A stretch of 64,000 bases of DNA. It comes from Russula earlei (lineage: Eukaryota > Basidiomycota > Agaricomycetes > Russulales > Russulaceae). The first letter of the stretch is position 1; each line of letters starts with the position of its first letter. Positions 52,757-63,349 of the stretch are shown piece by piece. The position numbers and the translations under genes are program-made. The stretch covers positions 1-64,000 of the forward strand of contig JAGFNK010000085.1 of NCBI GenBank assembly GCA_025769875.1, written 5' to 3'. The notes below the pieces were generated by a model, which saw nothing but the letters and a program-made list of their open reading frames with translations, did not search any database and had not been told where the DNA came from.

Positions 52757-55486
52757 ATGACCTCAGAGCTGGAACTTTTCGTGCATATAAAGGGAATGGC
52801 CAGCACGTTCCTGGTTAATATTGAACGGACGAAGTCTGTCGGCCATCTAAAAAGAGCCATTTTACAAGAAAGCCCGAATATTTTGACGTCGGCCAACTCG
52901 ACCTCTATCTTGTCGATCTCCTTGATGACGAGCACATTGCGAAACTGCTGAAGAAGCCACGCGGGTCAACAGCCGCTGAAAACGTCTAGCTCACTTGCCA
53001 GAGTATTCGAGACGGTTACTCTAGTAGAGGAGAGGATCACGTTGTCGTCAAGCTTCCGAACAGTGAGTCCCGCGGCTGATCATGAGCGTTGCTGATGACA
53101 TTATGCTCAATCCTCGCTTCCCATTTTTGTTCCAATTACGACGTATCAATTGATGACATTCGTGACCATGTCATGTTGTAGAACCATCTGGTCTGGGCTG
53201 GCCACCAGTTGGTGAGTGCCTCATATACTTCCTTTCTCCGGCTCAGCATGTGTGACCAATATGCTGCCTAACAATGTAGAAACCGAAGTGTTGCGCAATT
53301 CGGACAATCTCCAAGTATACGAAAATATGTTCATCAAAGTGGCGAAATGGGGAACGTTCCAGAGCTCTGATATTGAATCGAATCACATAGCTCAGGCGCC
53401 ATCAGTCCCGGAATTTGTTGAGACGTTTGAAAGAAAAGTGGAGAGCAAGCCGATTGTAGCCGATGTACGTGTCCCTTGTCTGCCAGTTTGTCAATTTGTC
53501 AATTCTGACGCGCCAATGTAGGCGTACTCGACATTATTCCATCATGAATCTTGGGATGAATATTTCCGGCCTCCGGAACTGGCCATCGAGGATGGGCCAC
53601 CAGAGGAATCGACCTCCGAGGGTCAATCCGATGAGGGAGAAACAGCGCGCGAGGCCGGGATGATGAAGGTGGTGCACATTGTGTTTCTGCGTCATGAATG
53701 GGAACACCTTTGGTCCAACCCCATACGTCCCTTGAAGGAAAATGACGCGGACAGTATACTCTTCCACCCACTCGTCCTTTGCGCCCTACATGTTGACAAA
53801 ACCAATATTACTTCGTACGTTATCTCTTGAATTCCTCGTTCTATTGCAATTTATAGTCTCTTTCTCAGAAGTCACAACCCATGGCCTTTCCATCTTGTCA
53901 TGAGATATAACAACCCTACAAACGCAAATGAGCATGGCCGTCTCCGCAAATTTCACCCTCGTAGTGATTGTCTGATTACAAAGTCAAGTCTTCCTTGGCT
54001 CATGGTAGAGGTCAATTCAGCACCAGGGTCCGATCCCATTGATCGTACCAGGCTGCTTTTGGAGGCGGCGGCTGTCGTCCGGCTCGCAAACGAGCACTTG
54101 AATGCGTTCAAAAAGAAGAAATCCTTCGTCCTCATTGCGATTTGTATCTGGCCCATTGGCATTGCATCTCAATATTTCATGTTTCAGATGCAGAAGAACG
54201 ACGACGTAAGATGAGCTTAATAAACAAGCCCGTCCGCAGGCTGAGCCATTATAGGTCCATTACAAAGAAAAGAGGATTTCCTTGCACACCCCGGTAGGCC
54301 GCGTCAAGTTTATACGCGTGTTTTACAACGTTCTCCACGACAAGGAAGACATAAAGGACGCGGAAGGACACATTGATGCACTCAACGCGGTGGTCTCAAA
54401 CGTCCCTATGGAGTCATTTTACAAGTCCCGTGAGGGAAGTGGGAACAAACGCGCACGGACCGGTGGCAATGGTAATGCACGGACTGGTGCTGGTGCTGGT
54501 GGCCGTGCTGGGGGCGCAAGTGCGACAGACTGCGCAGAGCTCGGGGTCCATGGCTATAATGTGATCCCGGGGGTAATTGTGCGGGCTGACGGTATTGAGT
54601 TAGAGCCACTGTTCGAGGTGTGATGGCCGTTTCGACGTGATGTGCTCTGCTGACAGTCTGTTCTCAGATGCCTCCTCATATTCTCACCGTGTATCAGCCC
54701 TCAGATCCACACACGGAGTTGATCGCGAAGAAAGTTCACGAGGAATCGCACGAGCTCGCGATCTTCAACTTCCTCAATAGCACAAAGTCGAAGTCAGATC
54801 ACGTTATCTCGTTGCTCGACTCGTTTCAGACGCAGTCGGCAACGTGGCTCATTTTCCCTAAATTGGTCTCTGTCACAGAATATGTTGCCGTCGATCCCGA
54901 GCGACTATGTGGCAAAGTCGCTCAAGTCTGCCAGGGCCTCATCGAGGGCCTGGCGTATCTTCACGAGCACTGTATCGTTCACAGGGACATCAAGCCTGAC
55001 AACCTTCTCGTCGATCGAGACTTTTGCGTGAAAATAATTGACTTCGACATCGCTATGCAAGTAAAGGGCGAGGACGAGGAGGTCGATGACGAATACGGGA
55101 CGAAGCATTGGATGGCACCCGAGATTGGGAAGTCGATGCACAGTCCGATCAAGGCCGATCGATGGTCTTGTGGGCGTGTTATTCTTCATCTTCTTGACAA
55201 ACTCAAAAAAGAGGACAAACACCTGAAGGCGATTGCAGGGAAGCTGAAGGCCCATGACCCGAACCTGCGGCCATCGTTGCTTGAATGGCGCATGTGGTTC
55301 GCTCGGCCAATTTTGGACGTGGCCAATGTAGCTGCTGAGATGAAAGCCGCGCGACCTCGTCCAGACGCAATCGGAGAAAACGCGGAACCCCCGCAGGCGA
55401 AGAAGCAGAGGCTCACAGCGATTGACTGGAATGAGCGGGAGATGGAGTTCCGAGAACGTTATGAACTACAGTCGAATATGGCCTAG
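52757..55486 (+). pseudogene. Crinkler-type kinase gene A, header exon broken
   Basis: The exon plan matches gene B: header 52757-~53064, then 53182-53211, 53280-53464, 53522-53814, 53869-54205, 54255-54617, 54668-55486. The header starts well (LELFVHIKGM, then HLKRAILQESPNI) but shifts frame at about 52880 and again near 52975, and later insertions also shift it, so it cannot be read through. The promoter segment with a TATA box seen in gene B is absent. The remaining six exons are open with the same lengths. A TAG ends the kinase exon eight codons early. HRD, DFD and APE are all intact. In the first 271 residues of the kinase exon I count only three differences from gene B. It is either a recent pseudogene or is expressed from another start as a header-less protein. 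Confidence 0.8.
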
Positions 55487-55718
55487 GTTCAAATGTCGGC
55501 ACCTGTATGATATGTATACCCATTAGTCAGACAGAGTTGATGTCTTTTCACAAAAAGTGTCACACTCCAGAAATGGCAAGTGCCCCACCAATGTGGCTCC
55601 TCAAGGCAATTCCCATAAACCCTGCAATTGTTTTTGAATGCAGAATAATAATTACACACACAATCTTGACTTTCATAATGGTGGTTTCAGGAGTTATGTA
55701 CAACAAAATAGATAATAT

Positions 55719-56055
55719 TTAAACTAATCTAAGGGCTTGATTGTGATGCTGAGAAGGCCAGTGCTGCCACACTTGGGGTGGGCAGCGTGAAGGTGCCTGT
55801 GGGCAATGATGAAGGGAGGGCATACACTGCGGCTGGGCTGAGGGAGGGAGTGGTTGCAGGGGGCACACATGCCTGAGAACACACAGCTTTGCCTGCACAT
55901 TGGCCATGATGGAGAGGGCATTGGATTTGGCATGCTTATCTGAGCATTTCCCCCCAGCATACATGTTGCTGTGAATGCAACAGTGCTTGCCCTTGGCAAT
56001 GCCAATACTCTTCTCCATCAACCCATGCTTGTTGGGGAGGCACTTCCACTTTGGG
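55719..56055 (-). pseudogene. Retroelement-like fragment, Cys/His-rich
   Basis: The minus strand reads CLPNKHGLMEKSIGIAKG, CCIHSNMYAGGKCSDKHAKS and then a Pro/Ser-rich tail. The Cys/His spacing suggests a zinc-binding segment of a transposon protein, but I cannot name the family. It ends where the LTR begins. Confidence 0.4.
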
Positions 56056-57042
56056 TGTCATGATTTACCCCTTTTTTGGTTTGTCTCTAACCTTCTCTGT
56101 CATTGTTCTCTTCTGTCACCCTCATCCCTTTGGTTACTGTTTCATCCCTTGATATTGATTGACAGCTGTCACTTTACCTCCTTGTGTTTTATTTGTCATT
56201 GATCTCCTTTTTGCTATTGGTCCACCTTTTATCTATTGTTCTGCATATAGTACTGTACAGCCTCACCACATACAGTATTCAAGCTGTTGAATCGCGCAGT
56301 GATAAAGCAGATTAGATCGTAATAGATCTAATAAAATGATATTCAGTTTCTGTGAGACGAAACTTACTTGTGTCATATTTACCTAATAAAATGATATTCA
56401 GTTTCTGTGAGACGAAACTGAAGTATCTACTGTATGTACGACGCTCTTAAGTATCTGAGAGCGTCCCTAATTATTTTGTCTATAGTAACTATCAAATTGT
56501 TTTCACGATCGCTATGTGCTAGCTACCGATTGTCTTAGATCATACTATCAATTTTGTTATCGTACGCGTTTCATCAATTGAGCTGAAACGCTTATGTGGT
56601 CCGGGCCTGTGGGCCGCCCGGACAGTTTGGGCCGACGCGTCAAACGCTTCGGCTACTCTTTATCTCAACACAAGCACCTGTAGAAGCTGGGGAATGCCCC
56701 AAGCTTAGCTTTGTCCCATTTCCTGTTGCATCCCTTTGCCCTGTACTGTCTCTCAATCACAACTTGTGTTGTGCTGGCTTTCATCTTGCTTGACCTAAGC
56801 ACACCTCAAGAAACCCTTGTGTTCCTCTTCCTCCTCTGCCTCTCTCTCATTGTCCTCTTCTTCTGCGAAACCAGAAGATCAACTCTGTCTGCGGACTGAG
56901 TCATTGTCTGACTCAGCCTTGAGATGCTAAACCTTTGATCCGGTCTCTTTGAGCCAGCCCCACTGAACCCTTGAACCAAGTCACAGGGACTTGGCCCCAC
57001 TGAACTCTGAGCTAATGCTCTTACGGCCACTACGCTGTAACA
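56056..57042 (+). repeat. Second copy of the TGTCATGA LTR, interrupted
   Basis: It starts TGTCATGATTTACC and ends CTGTAACA like the copy at 2070-2680. Apart from the inserted 386-bp LTR and its duplication it is of similar length. No 5-bp target duplication flanks it (TTGGG versus CCTCC), so it may be one end of a larger decayed element. Confidence 0.8.
56285..56670. repeat. Nested CpG-rich solo LTR
   Basis: 386 bp with ends TGTTGAATCG and ATCTCAACA, flanked by an exact 5-bp duplication CAAGC (56280-56284 and 56671-56675). It contains a 37-bp direct repeat including AATGATATTCAGTTTCTGTG (56335-56425). Its many CpG sites contrast with the CpG-poor host LTR, so it inserted much later. Confidence 0.9.
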
Positions 57043-57619
57043 CCTCCACCATGGTCATTGGAGTCATGGGCAATGCCCTGGATGAACCCCGCATTGGCAT
57101 GGACATATATGCAAGCCCTGTCAACAACCCTATCAGCCCTATTGATGTCCTCCCTGCCTGGCTCCTTAAGCAGATGGGAGCCAATTCCCCCACCTTCAAC
57201 TTGAAGTGACTCCTCAACGAGGCGAGCAAGGCCAACAACTGGGGACTGGCTGCTGACATCCAATGCTACTGAGGATGGGACAAATACATCATTGCCCTCT
57301 ATGCCAACATCACTCAGAAGGAGGCTGAGTTGCATACAGTATGGGAATCACAGAACCGTGCCCACTATCAACTTGAGGCAGCTAGACACACCAATTGAGT
57401 CTCTCACGTTCACATGTCGTGGGATGGCATCCCTTACTCACACTGCATCTCCCTCACTGGATGGTGTAACCTTGGGCCAGGATGTCCCAATCTTGACGAG
57501 GGTGATGACACTGGTAGCCCTGTCTGTGGAGCATGAGGCATGGGAAGTTGCAATGGTTGCGCTGTGCGACCATTCAATGTTTGATGCTGCACCACAGCAC
57601 AGTAACAAGGGGAGCATGA
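57043..57619. other. Unidentified transposon-like stretch
   Basis: Both strands have frames of about 70-110 codons with stops between them (for example plus 57051-57209, MVIGVMGNALDEPRIG; minus 57335-57030). The CpG-poor composition and position suggest internal sequence of a dead element. I recognise no domain. Confidence 0.35.
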
Positions 57620-57835
57620 GGCATATCTGACTGTGTATATAAAGACTTGTCCTAAGATCAAGAGAGGGCAAGTCAAATCTTTTGTTGTACTCCCCATAAG
57701 CAGTACAGTCTCTATTATCTCTCTCTCTCTCTCTTTCTCTCCCTCTCTCTAAGACACGTCGGACGTGTGCTTATCTAAAGTTCCCACGCTCGAACTCTGA
57801 GCACCGAACGCGGCGGTGACACGGAGGTGTCGGAG
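57620..57835 (+). repeat. LTR-like segment with CT microsatellite
   Basis: TGTGTATATAAAGAC (57634) looks like an LTR promoter; it is followed by a CT-rich run (57717-57752) and then CpG-rich sequence ending at the start of duplication unit B. The abrupt change in CpG content near 57750 may mark another junction. Ends are not defined. Confidence 0.4.
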
Positions 57836-58948
57836 GCCGTTTCGCGACTCGCCTCTCCTATTCCTAGTTGCACCCTGATTCGAATCATTGCTTCAATTTG
57901 TCAACTCACCACAAACACGCCCTTATCCATCTTCTCTGCTCTTTCTCTCGCCCTCCCCCAATCACACACTCCTCTCACCAATATACCTACCTCCTACCTC
58001 CACACACCGCGTGCTCCGGTGTCACCCTTCTGTTTGATGTCACCACTGAAACTTGGAGCAGCGCAACATGTCTGTCGCGTCGTCCTGTCTGACTTGTCTC
58101 GTGCGTATCTCGCTCATCTACTCTGCGCTTTCTTCTGTCTGTACTTTTGCCACGGTGATCCTACTTTACTCTCTTCCAAATCGTTTTTTGGTCGCCCCCT
58201 TTACCCCACCCCACACAGTTCCCCCCAGAGGGATTCCTAGCCGTCATCCATCATCCCTGTCGCTTGCACTGCTATCACGGACCCAATCCCATCACCCCGA
58301 TTCACCACTTTCTTCACTGATGTTATACCTCATTATTCGTCAGACGTTCTATATTCTTTATCATATTCTTCTGCGTCCTGTTGGTGCATCATTATCGTCA
58401 AACTCGAAGATTTCTTTCTTGCATCGCTGATCGACCTTTGTCCATTCGCTATCGAAACATTACCCCTATTCGCCTGAGAACGTGTGCCTCGTAAAGTAAC
58501 TCGTGTTTCCCATGGGAGGTAGGTAAGGAAATCTTTGCGACCCAGGTCCTCTTTCGAGTCCGTGGGAACAGCTGCGAGGATCAACACCTTCCGAGAACTG
58601 AAGCCCCGCCATCGTGCCAGAACCTGATGCCTGAGGTCGGCAGTGTTTTGTTCCTCCTCGCAGTACCTTCGAGTTGTTTGGGTGGGAAGATTGATATTGA
58701 TGTGTACGTCTCCTCTGCAGTGCACGTCGGCACTTTCGAAAAGGACAACGTCTGACCGCTCCTAGGACTCGCCTTCCAGTATATAGGCAATCCCTGCAAC
58801 AGGGATGACCTTACCGACTTAGCGGCGGTGGGCCTTGATCACGTGTTCAAGTGGATTTGATTTGCAAGACCGGCGGGGTTGGCCAACAACGCCATCCGCG
58901 TCCCTTTGACTCGGAGTTTGAAGTAGAACGGCTCGATCCGCGACTGTT

Positions 58949-58955
58949 TATATAA
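58949..58955 (+). promoter_or_regulatory. TATA box of Crinkler gene B
   Basis: TATATAA lies 73 bp before the first in-frame ATG, followed by a C/T-rich leader. This segment (about 58945-59030) is missing from unit A. Confidence 0.65.
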
Positions 58956-59021
58956 GCATGTCTGTTTGTTCTCACCCCCACTTTCACTTGCTCATCCTGC
59001 CCTCCCCGTCTACTATCATAT

Positions 59022-61781
59022 ATGAGCTCAATGCTTGAGCTTTTCGTACATGTGAAGGGAATACGCAGCTCTTTTTTAGTCAAGATTGAAAAGTCGAAGA
59101 CTGTTCACGAATTGAAAAAAGCCATTTTGCAAGAAAAACCGCATGATTTGAAGGATATCGACGCCGACCGACTCGTCCTCTACAAAGTCGATCTAGATGA
59201 TGACGAGAACATTATACAAGCTTCTGAACAAGCCACGAACGGTAAACAGCCGCTGAAGTCGTCTCGCTCACTCGCCAGAGTATTCGAGACGGTTCCTCTA
59301 GAGGAGAGGATCAGCATTGTCGTGGAGCTTCCGAAGGGTTAGTCCCCGTGGCTGATCATGAGCGTTGCTGATGACATTATGCTCAATCCTCGCTTCCAAT
59401 TTTTGTTCCAATTACGACGTATCAATTGATGACATTCGTCACCATGTCATGTTGTAGAACCATCTGGTCTGGGCTGGCCACCAGTTGGTGAGTGCCTCAT
59501 ATACTTCCTCTCTCCGGCTCAGCATGTGTGACCAATATGCTGCCTAACAATGTAGAAACCGAAGTGTTGCGCAATTCGGACAATCTCCAAGTATACGAAA
59601 ATATGTTCATCAAAGTGGCGAAATGGGGAACGTTCCAGAGCTCTGATATTGAATCGAATCACATAGCTCAGGCGCCATCAGTCCCGGAATTTGTTGAGAC
59701 GTTTGAAAGAAAAGTGGAGAGCAAGCCGATTGTAGCCGATGTACGTGTCCCTTGTCTGCCAGTTTGTCAATTTGTCAATTCTGACGCGCCAATGTAGGCG
59801 TACTCGACATTATTCCATCATGAATCTTGGGATGAATATTTCCGGCCTCCGGAACTTGCCATCGAGGATGGGCCACCAGAGGAATCGACCTCCGAGGGCC
59901 AATCTGATGAGGGAGAAACAGCGCGCGAGGCTGGGATGATGGAGGTGGTGCACATTGTGTTTCTGCGTCATGAATGGGAACACCTTTGGTCCAACCCCAT
60001 ACGTCCCTTGAAGGAAAATGACGCGAACAGTATGCTCTTCCACCCACTCGTCCTTTGCGCCCTACATGTTGACAAAACCAATATTACTTCGTACGTTATC
60101 TCTTGAATTCCTCGTTCTATTTTATAGTCTCTTTCTCAGAAGTCACAACCCATGGCCTTTCCATCTTGTCATGAGATATAACAACCCTACAAACGCAAAT
60201 GAGCATGGCCGTCTCCGCAAATTTCACCCTCGTAGTGATTGTCTGATTACAAAGTCAAGTCTTCCTCGGCTCATGGTAGAGGTCAATTCAGCACCAGGGT
60301 CCGATCCCATTGATAGTACCAGGCTGCTTTTGGAGGGGGCGGCTGTCGTCCGGCTCGCAAACGAGCACTTGAATGCGTTCAAAAAGAAGAAATCCTTCGT
60401 CCTCATTGCGATTTATATTTGGCCCATTGGCATTGCATCTCAATATTTCATGTTTCAGATGCAGAAGAACGACGACGTAAGATGATCTTAATAAATAAAC
60501 CCGTCCGCAGGCTGAGCCATCATAGGTTTATTACAAAGAAAAGAGGATTTCCTTGCACACCCCGGTATGCCGCGCCAAGTTTATACGCGTGTTTTACAAC
60601 GTTCTCCACGACAAGGAAGACATAAAGGACGCGGAAGGACACATTGATGCACTCAACGCGGTGGTCTCAAACGTCCCTATGGAGTCATTTTACAAGTCCC
60701 GTGAGGGAAGTGGGAACAAACGCGCACGGACCGGTGGCAATGGTAATGCAAGGACTGGTCCTGGTGCTGGTGGCCGTGCTGGGGGCGCAAGTGCGACAGA
60801 CTGCGCAGAGCTCGGGGTCCATGGCTATAATGTGATCCCGGGGGTAATTGTGCGGGCTGACGGTATTGAGTTAGAGCCACTGTTCGAGGTGTGATGGCCG
60901 TTTCGACGTGATGTGCTCTGCTGACAGTCTGTTCTCAGATGCCTCCTCATATTCTCACCGTGTATCAGCCCTCAGATCCACACACGGAGTTGATCGCGAA
61001 GAAAGTTCACGAGGAATCGCACGAGCTCGCGATCTTCAACTTCCTCAATAGCATAAAGTCGAAGTCAGATCACGTTATCTCGTTGCTCGACTCGTTTCAG
61101 ACGCAGTCGGCAACGTGGCTCATTTTCCCTAAATTGGTCTCTGTCACTGAACATGTTGCCGTCGATCCCGAGCGACTATGTGGCAAAGTCGCTCAAGTCT
61201 GCCAGGGCCTCATCGAGGGCCTGGCGTATCTTCACGAGCACTGTATCGCTCACAGGGACATCAAGCCTGACAACCTTCTCGTCGATCGAGACTTTTGCGT
61301 GAAAATAATTGACTTCGACATCGCTATGCAAGTAAAGGGCGAGGACGAGGAGGTCGATGACGAATACGGGACGAAGCATTGGATGGCACCCGAGATTGGG
61401 AAGTCGATGCACAGTCCGATCAAGGCCGATCGATGGTCTTGTGGGCGTGTTATTCTTCATCTTCTTGACAAACTCAAAAAAGAGGACAAACACCTGAAGG
61501 CGATTGCAGGGAAGCTGAAGGCCCATGACCCGAACCTGCGGCCATCGTTGCTTGAATGGCGCATGTGGTTCGCTCGGCCAATTTTGGACGTGGCCAATGT
61601 GGCTGCTGAGATGAAAGCTGCGCGACCTCGTCCAGACGCAATCGGAGAAAACGCGGAACCCCCGCAGGCGAAGAAGCAGAGGCTCACAGCGATTGACTGG
61701 AATGAGCGGGAGATGGAGTTCCGAGAACGTTATGAGCTACAGTCGAATATGGCCCATGTTCAAATCTCGGCACCTGTATGA
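59022..61781 (+). CDS. Crinkler-type (CRN) effector-like kinase, intact copy
   Basis: Seven exons (59022-59337, 59458-59487, 59556-59740, 59798-60090, 60140-60476, 60526-60888, 60939-61781) join in phase to 788 residues. Residues 1-105 are the Crinkler ubiquitin-like header: LELFVHVKGI, TVHELKKAILQEK, DIDADRLVLYKVDLDDD, IVVELPKG. A 30-nt micro-exon encodes EPSGLGWPPV. Residues ~275-387 look like a restriction-endonuclease-fold domain (Asp of RSDCLITK at ~308 and Glu of LMVEVNS at ~322). Residues ~510-720 are a protein kinase: Lys in ELIAKKV, HRDIKPDNLL (613), DFD (633) in place of DFG, WMAPEI, and the D-x-W-S-x-G motif. There is no signal peptide, usual for fungal Crinklers. The start could also be the Met three codons in. 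Crinklers are host-directed or inter-organism effectors in oomycetes and fungi; a role here is inference. Confidence 0.85.
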
Positions 61782-62368
61782 TATGTATCATTAGTCACAC
61801 GAAACGTAATGAAAGACACCTTGCCAGTTGTAGCGCGTAGAGGGAGAGGGAAGGGGGTGTGATCGGCCGAGGATGCCGATTCGAAGCGCCAATTCAAACA
61901 AATCAAACTCCCTTACAATGTGCGTGACATCCTCCCGAAAATCCAGGAAAGGGGAAATAATTAAACGGGTTCTTTTGACACAAAAATAAAAGTGCTTGGT
62001 TGAAATTTCAATCCTGTATTTTTTTCCGACTAATGGGTAGCATTGTTGTGTAAGGTGTTCCATAGGCAGCTGGTCTCGGAATCACGCGCCGGAGGTCATG
62101 CGCTCGTCTCACGTTCCCTCGCACCCCTCTCCGAGTCGTCCTTCCTCTCCTCTCACTCGCATCGCCCGGCCTTGACCTCGACACCTCGACACCGCGCCAC
62201 GCCCCTCACGCGCACTCGATCCCGATTGACATCATCGCCGCCGTATGCGAGGGCTCGCTGCCCCTAGCGCGCCTCGCGCGTCGCTCTGTCCTCAAGATCA
62301 GTCGTAGCATTGTAGGGATACCCTCTCGTCTAAGGCTCGGATCATCGAATCGGGACGCACGCAAGTCG

Positions 62369-62425
62369 ACACACACACACTCTCTCACACACACACACTC
62401 TCTCTCTCTCTCACACACACACACA

Positions 62426-62457
<32 letters not shown>

Positions 62458-62466
62458 CTCTCTCTT
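62369..62466 (+). repeat. Alternating (CA)n/(CT)n microsatellite
   Basis: Blocks of CACACA and CTCTCT alternate at least six times over about 100 bp. Confidence 0.95.
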
Positions 62467-62730
62467 CCCCTCTCGCATCTCCTATCTTGACCACGACCGC
62501 GCGCCCGCTGCCCCGCCATCGCCTATAGGCCGACGGACCCCAAGAGCAAAAGGACGAGGAATCTCGACCGACGCCACCGTCCTCGCGCCCTCGATCTACA
62601 TTTTGACTTGTCAGATACTGTTCATTCCCGCTACACTTCCTTTTCTTTTAGTTTGACTTCGCATTTCGCATCGACGTTCTCGACCACGCGCGCGCCCTCC
62701 GTGCGCCTCGCGGTTCAGGGCGCCGCCCTA

Positions 62731-62898
62731 TTCTCTTTCCTTCTTTTTCTTTTTCTTTTTCTTTTTCTTTTTCTTTTTCTTTTTCTTTTTCTTTTTCTTT
62801 TCTTTTTCTTTTTCTTTTTCTTTTCTTTTTCTTTTTCTTTTTCTTTTTCTTTTTCTTTTTCTTTTTCTTTTTCTTTTTCTTTTTCTTTTTCTTTTTCC
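62731..62898 (+). repeat. (CTTTTT)n polypyrimidine tract
   Basis: About 27 units of TTTTTC/TTTTC cover nearly 170 bp with no purine. The homopurine-homopyrimidine strand bias is of the kind that can form triplex DNA. It lies ~450 bp upstream of the purine synthesis gene. Confidence 0.95.
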
Positions 62899-63282
62899 TT
62901 GGCTACCGCTATATAAGTTTGTCTTGTCTTCGAGTATAGGGAGATATCGAATCTATCCATCCATCACCAGACACGATACGCGGCCCGCTCATACCTATCG
63001 AATAGAAGACAGTTCCCCCTTTCGTCCGACGCGCCTCGCCCGCGCCGTCGTTACCATCTCGTTCCGCACGCGTTCGCACTCTTGTCCCATCCTCCTTCTC
63101 GTCTACCCTTCCCCTCGGGCGAACGCCCTTTCCCTTAACGCAGCCCATCCGACTAACAATCGACGAACCTCCAGCATCTTATGGTACCAGTATGATGTAT
63201 GTGTTTCATTCACAAGAAACTTTGAGTCTATGTCTCTCGATCATGCGTTCTTGACTCCCTCTTAACTTTTGTGCTCTTCTTG

Positions 63283-63290
63283 TATTTAAA
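63283..63290 (+). promoter_or_regulatory. TATA-like box of the purine gene
   Basis: TATTTAAA, 60 bp before the upstream ATG at 63350. This distance supports transcription starting before that ATG. Confidence 0.5.
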
Positions 63291-63349
63291 GTCTGTAGCT
63301 ACCTCTCTTGAATAAAAGTTGACCTCCTCATTCTCTAAAGGGAACTCCG

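Larger units (their letters stand above)
51626..55529. repeat. Tandem duplication unit A
   Basis: It matches unit B (57836-61798) from GCCGTTTCGCGACTC to CATTAGTCA, with scattered substitutions, a few small indels, and one strongly diverged tract at 52757-52975. Unit A additionally has ~110 bp near 51730-51830 that unit B lacks, while unit B has ~125 bp near 58195-58320 absent from A and a ~90-bp promoter segment absent from A. Confidence 0.9.
55530..57835. mobile_element. Transposon debris separating the two Crinkler copies
   Basis: This 2.3-kb block lies exactly between units A and B and is itself not duplicated. It is CpG-poor except for the nested solo LTR. It contains a zinc-knuckle-like retroelement fragment, an LTR of the family found at 2070-2680, the solo LTR nested in that LTR, an unidentified stretch and a second LTR-like segment. 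Confidence 0.7.
57836..61798. repeat. Tandem duplication unit B
   Basis: Second copy of the ~4-kb unit, carrying the intact Crinkler gene. See unit A for the differences. Confidence 0.9.
61799..63282. other. Low-complexity intergenic interval
   Basis: I see no supported gene between the Crinkler and the purine gene. The interval is rich in simple repeats (listed separately); the long frames across 62608-62960 are products of the pyrimidine tract. Confidence 0.5.

Noticed and set aside
52645..52935. Minus-strand frame opposite the Crinkler A header
   Set aside because: It is antisense to the header exon and has no recognisable features.
56051..57047. Target duplication around the TGTCATGA LTR
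   Set aside because: TTGGG and CCTCC do not match, so a simple solo-LTR insertion is not shown here.
62608..62960. Open frames of 81-102 codons on both strands
   Set aside because: They are generated by the (CTTTTT)n tract, encoding Phe/Leu or Lys/Glu repeats.
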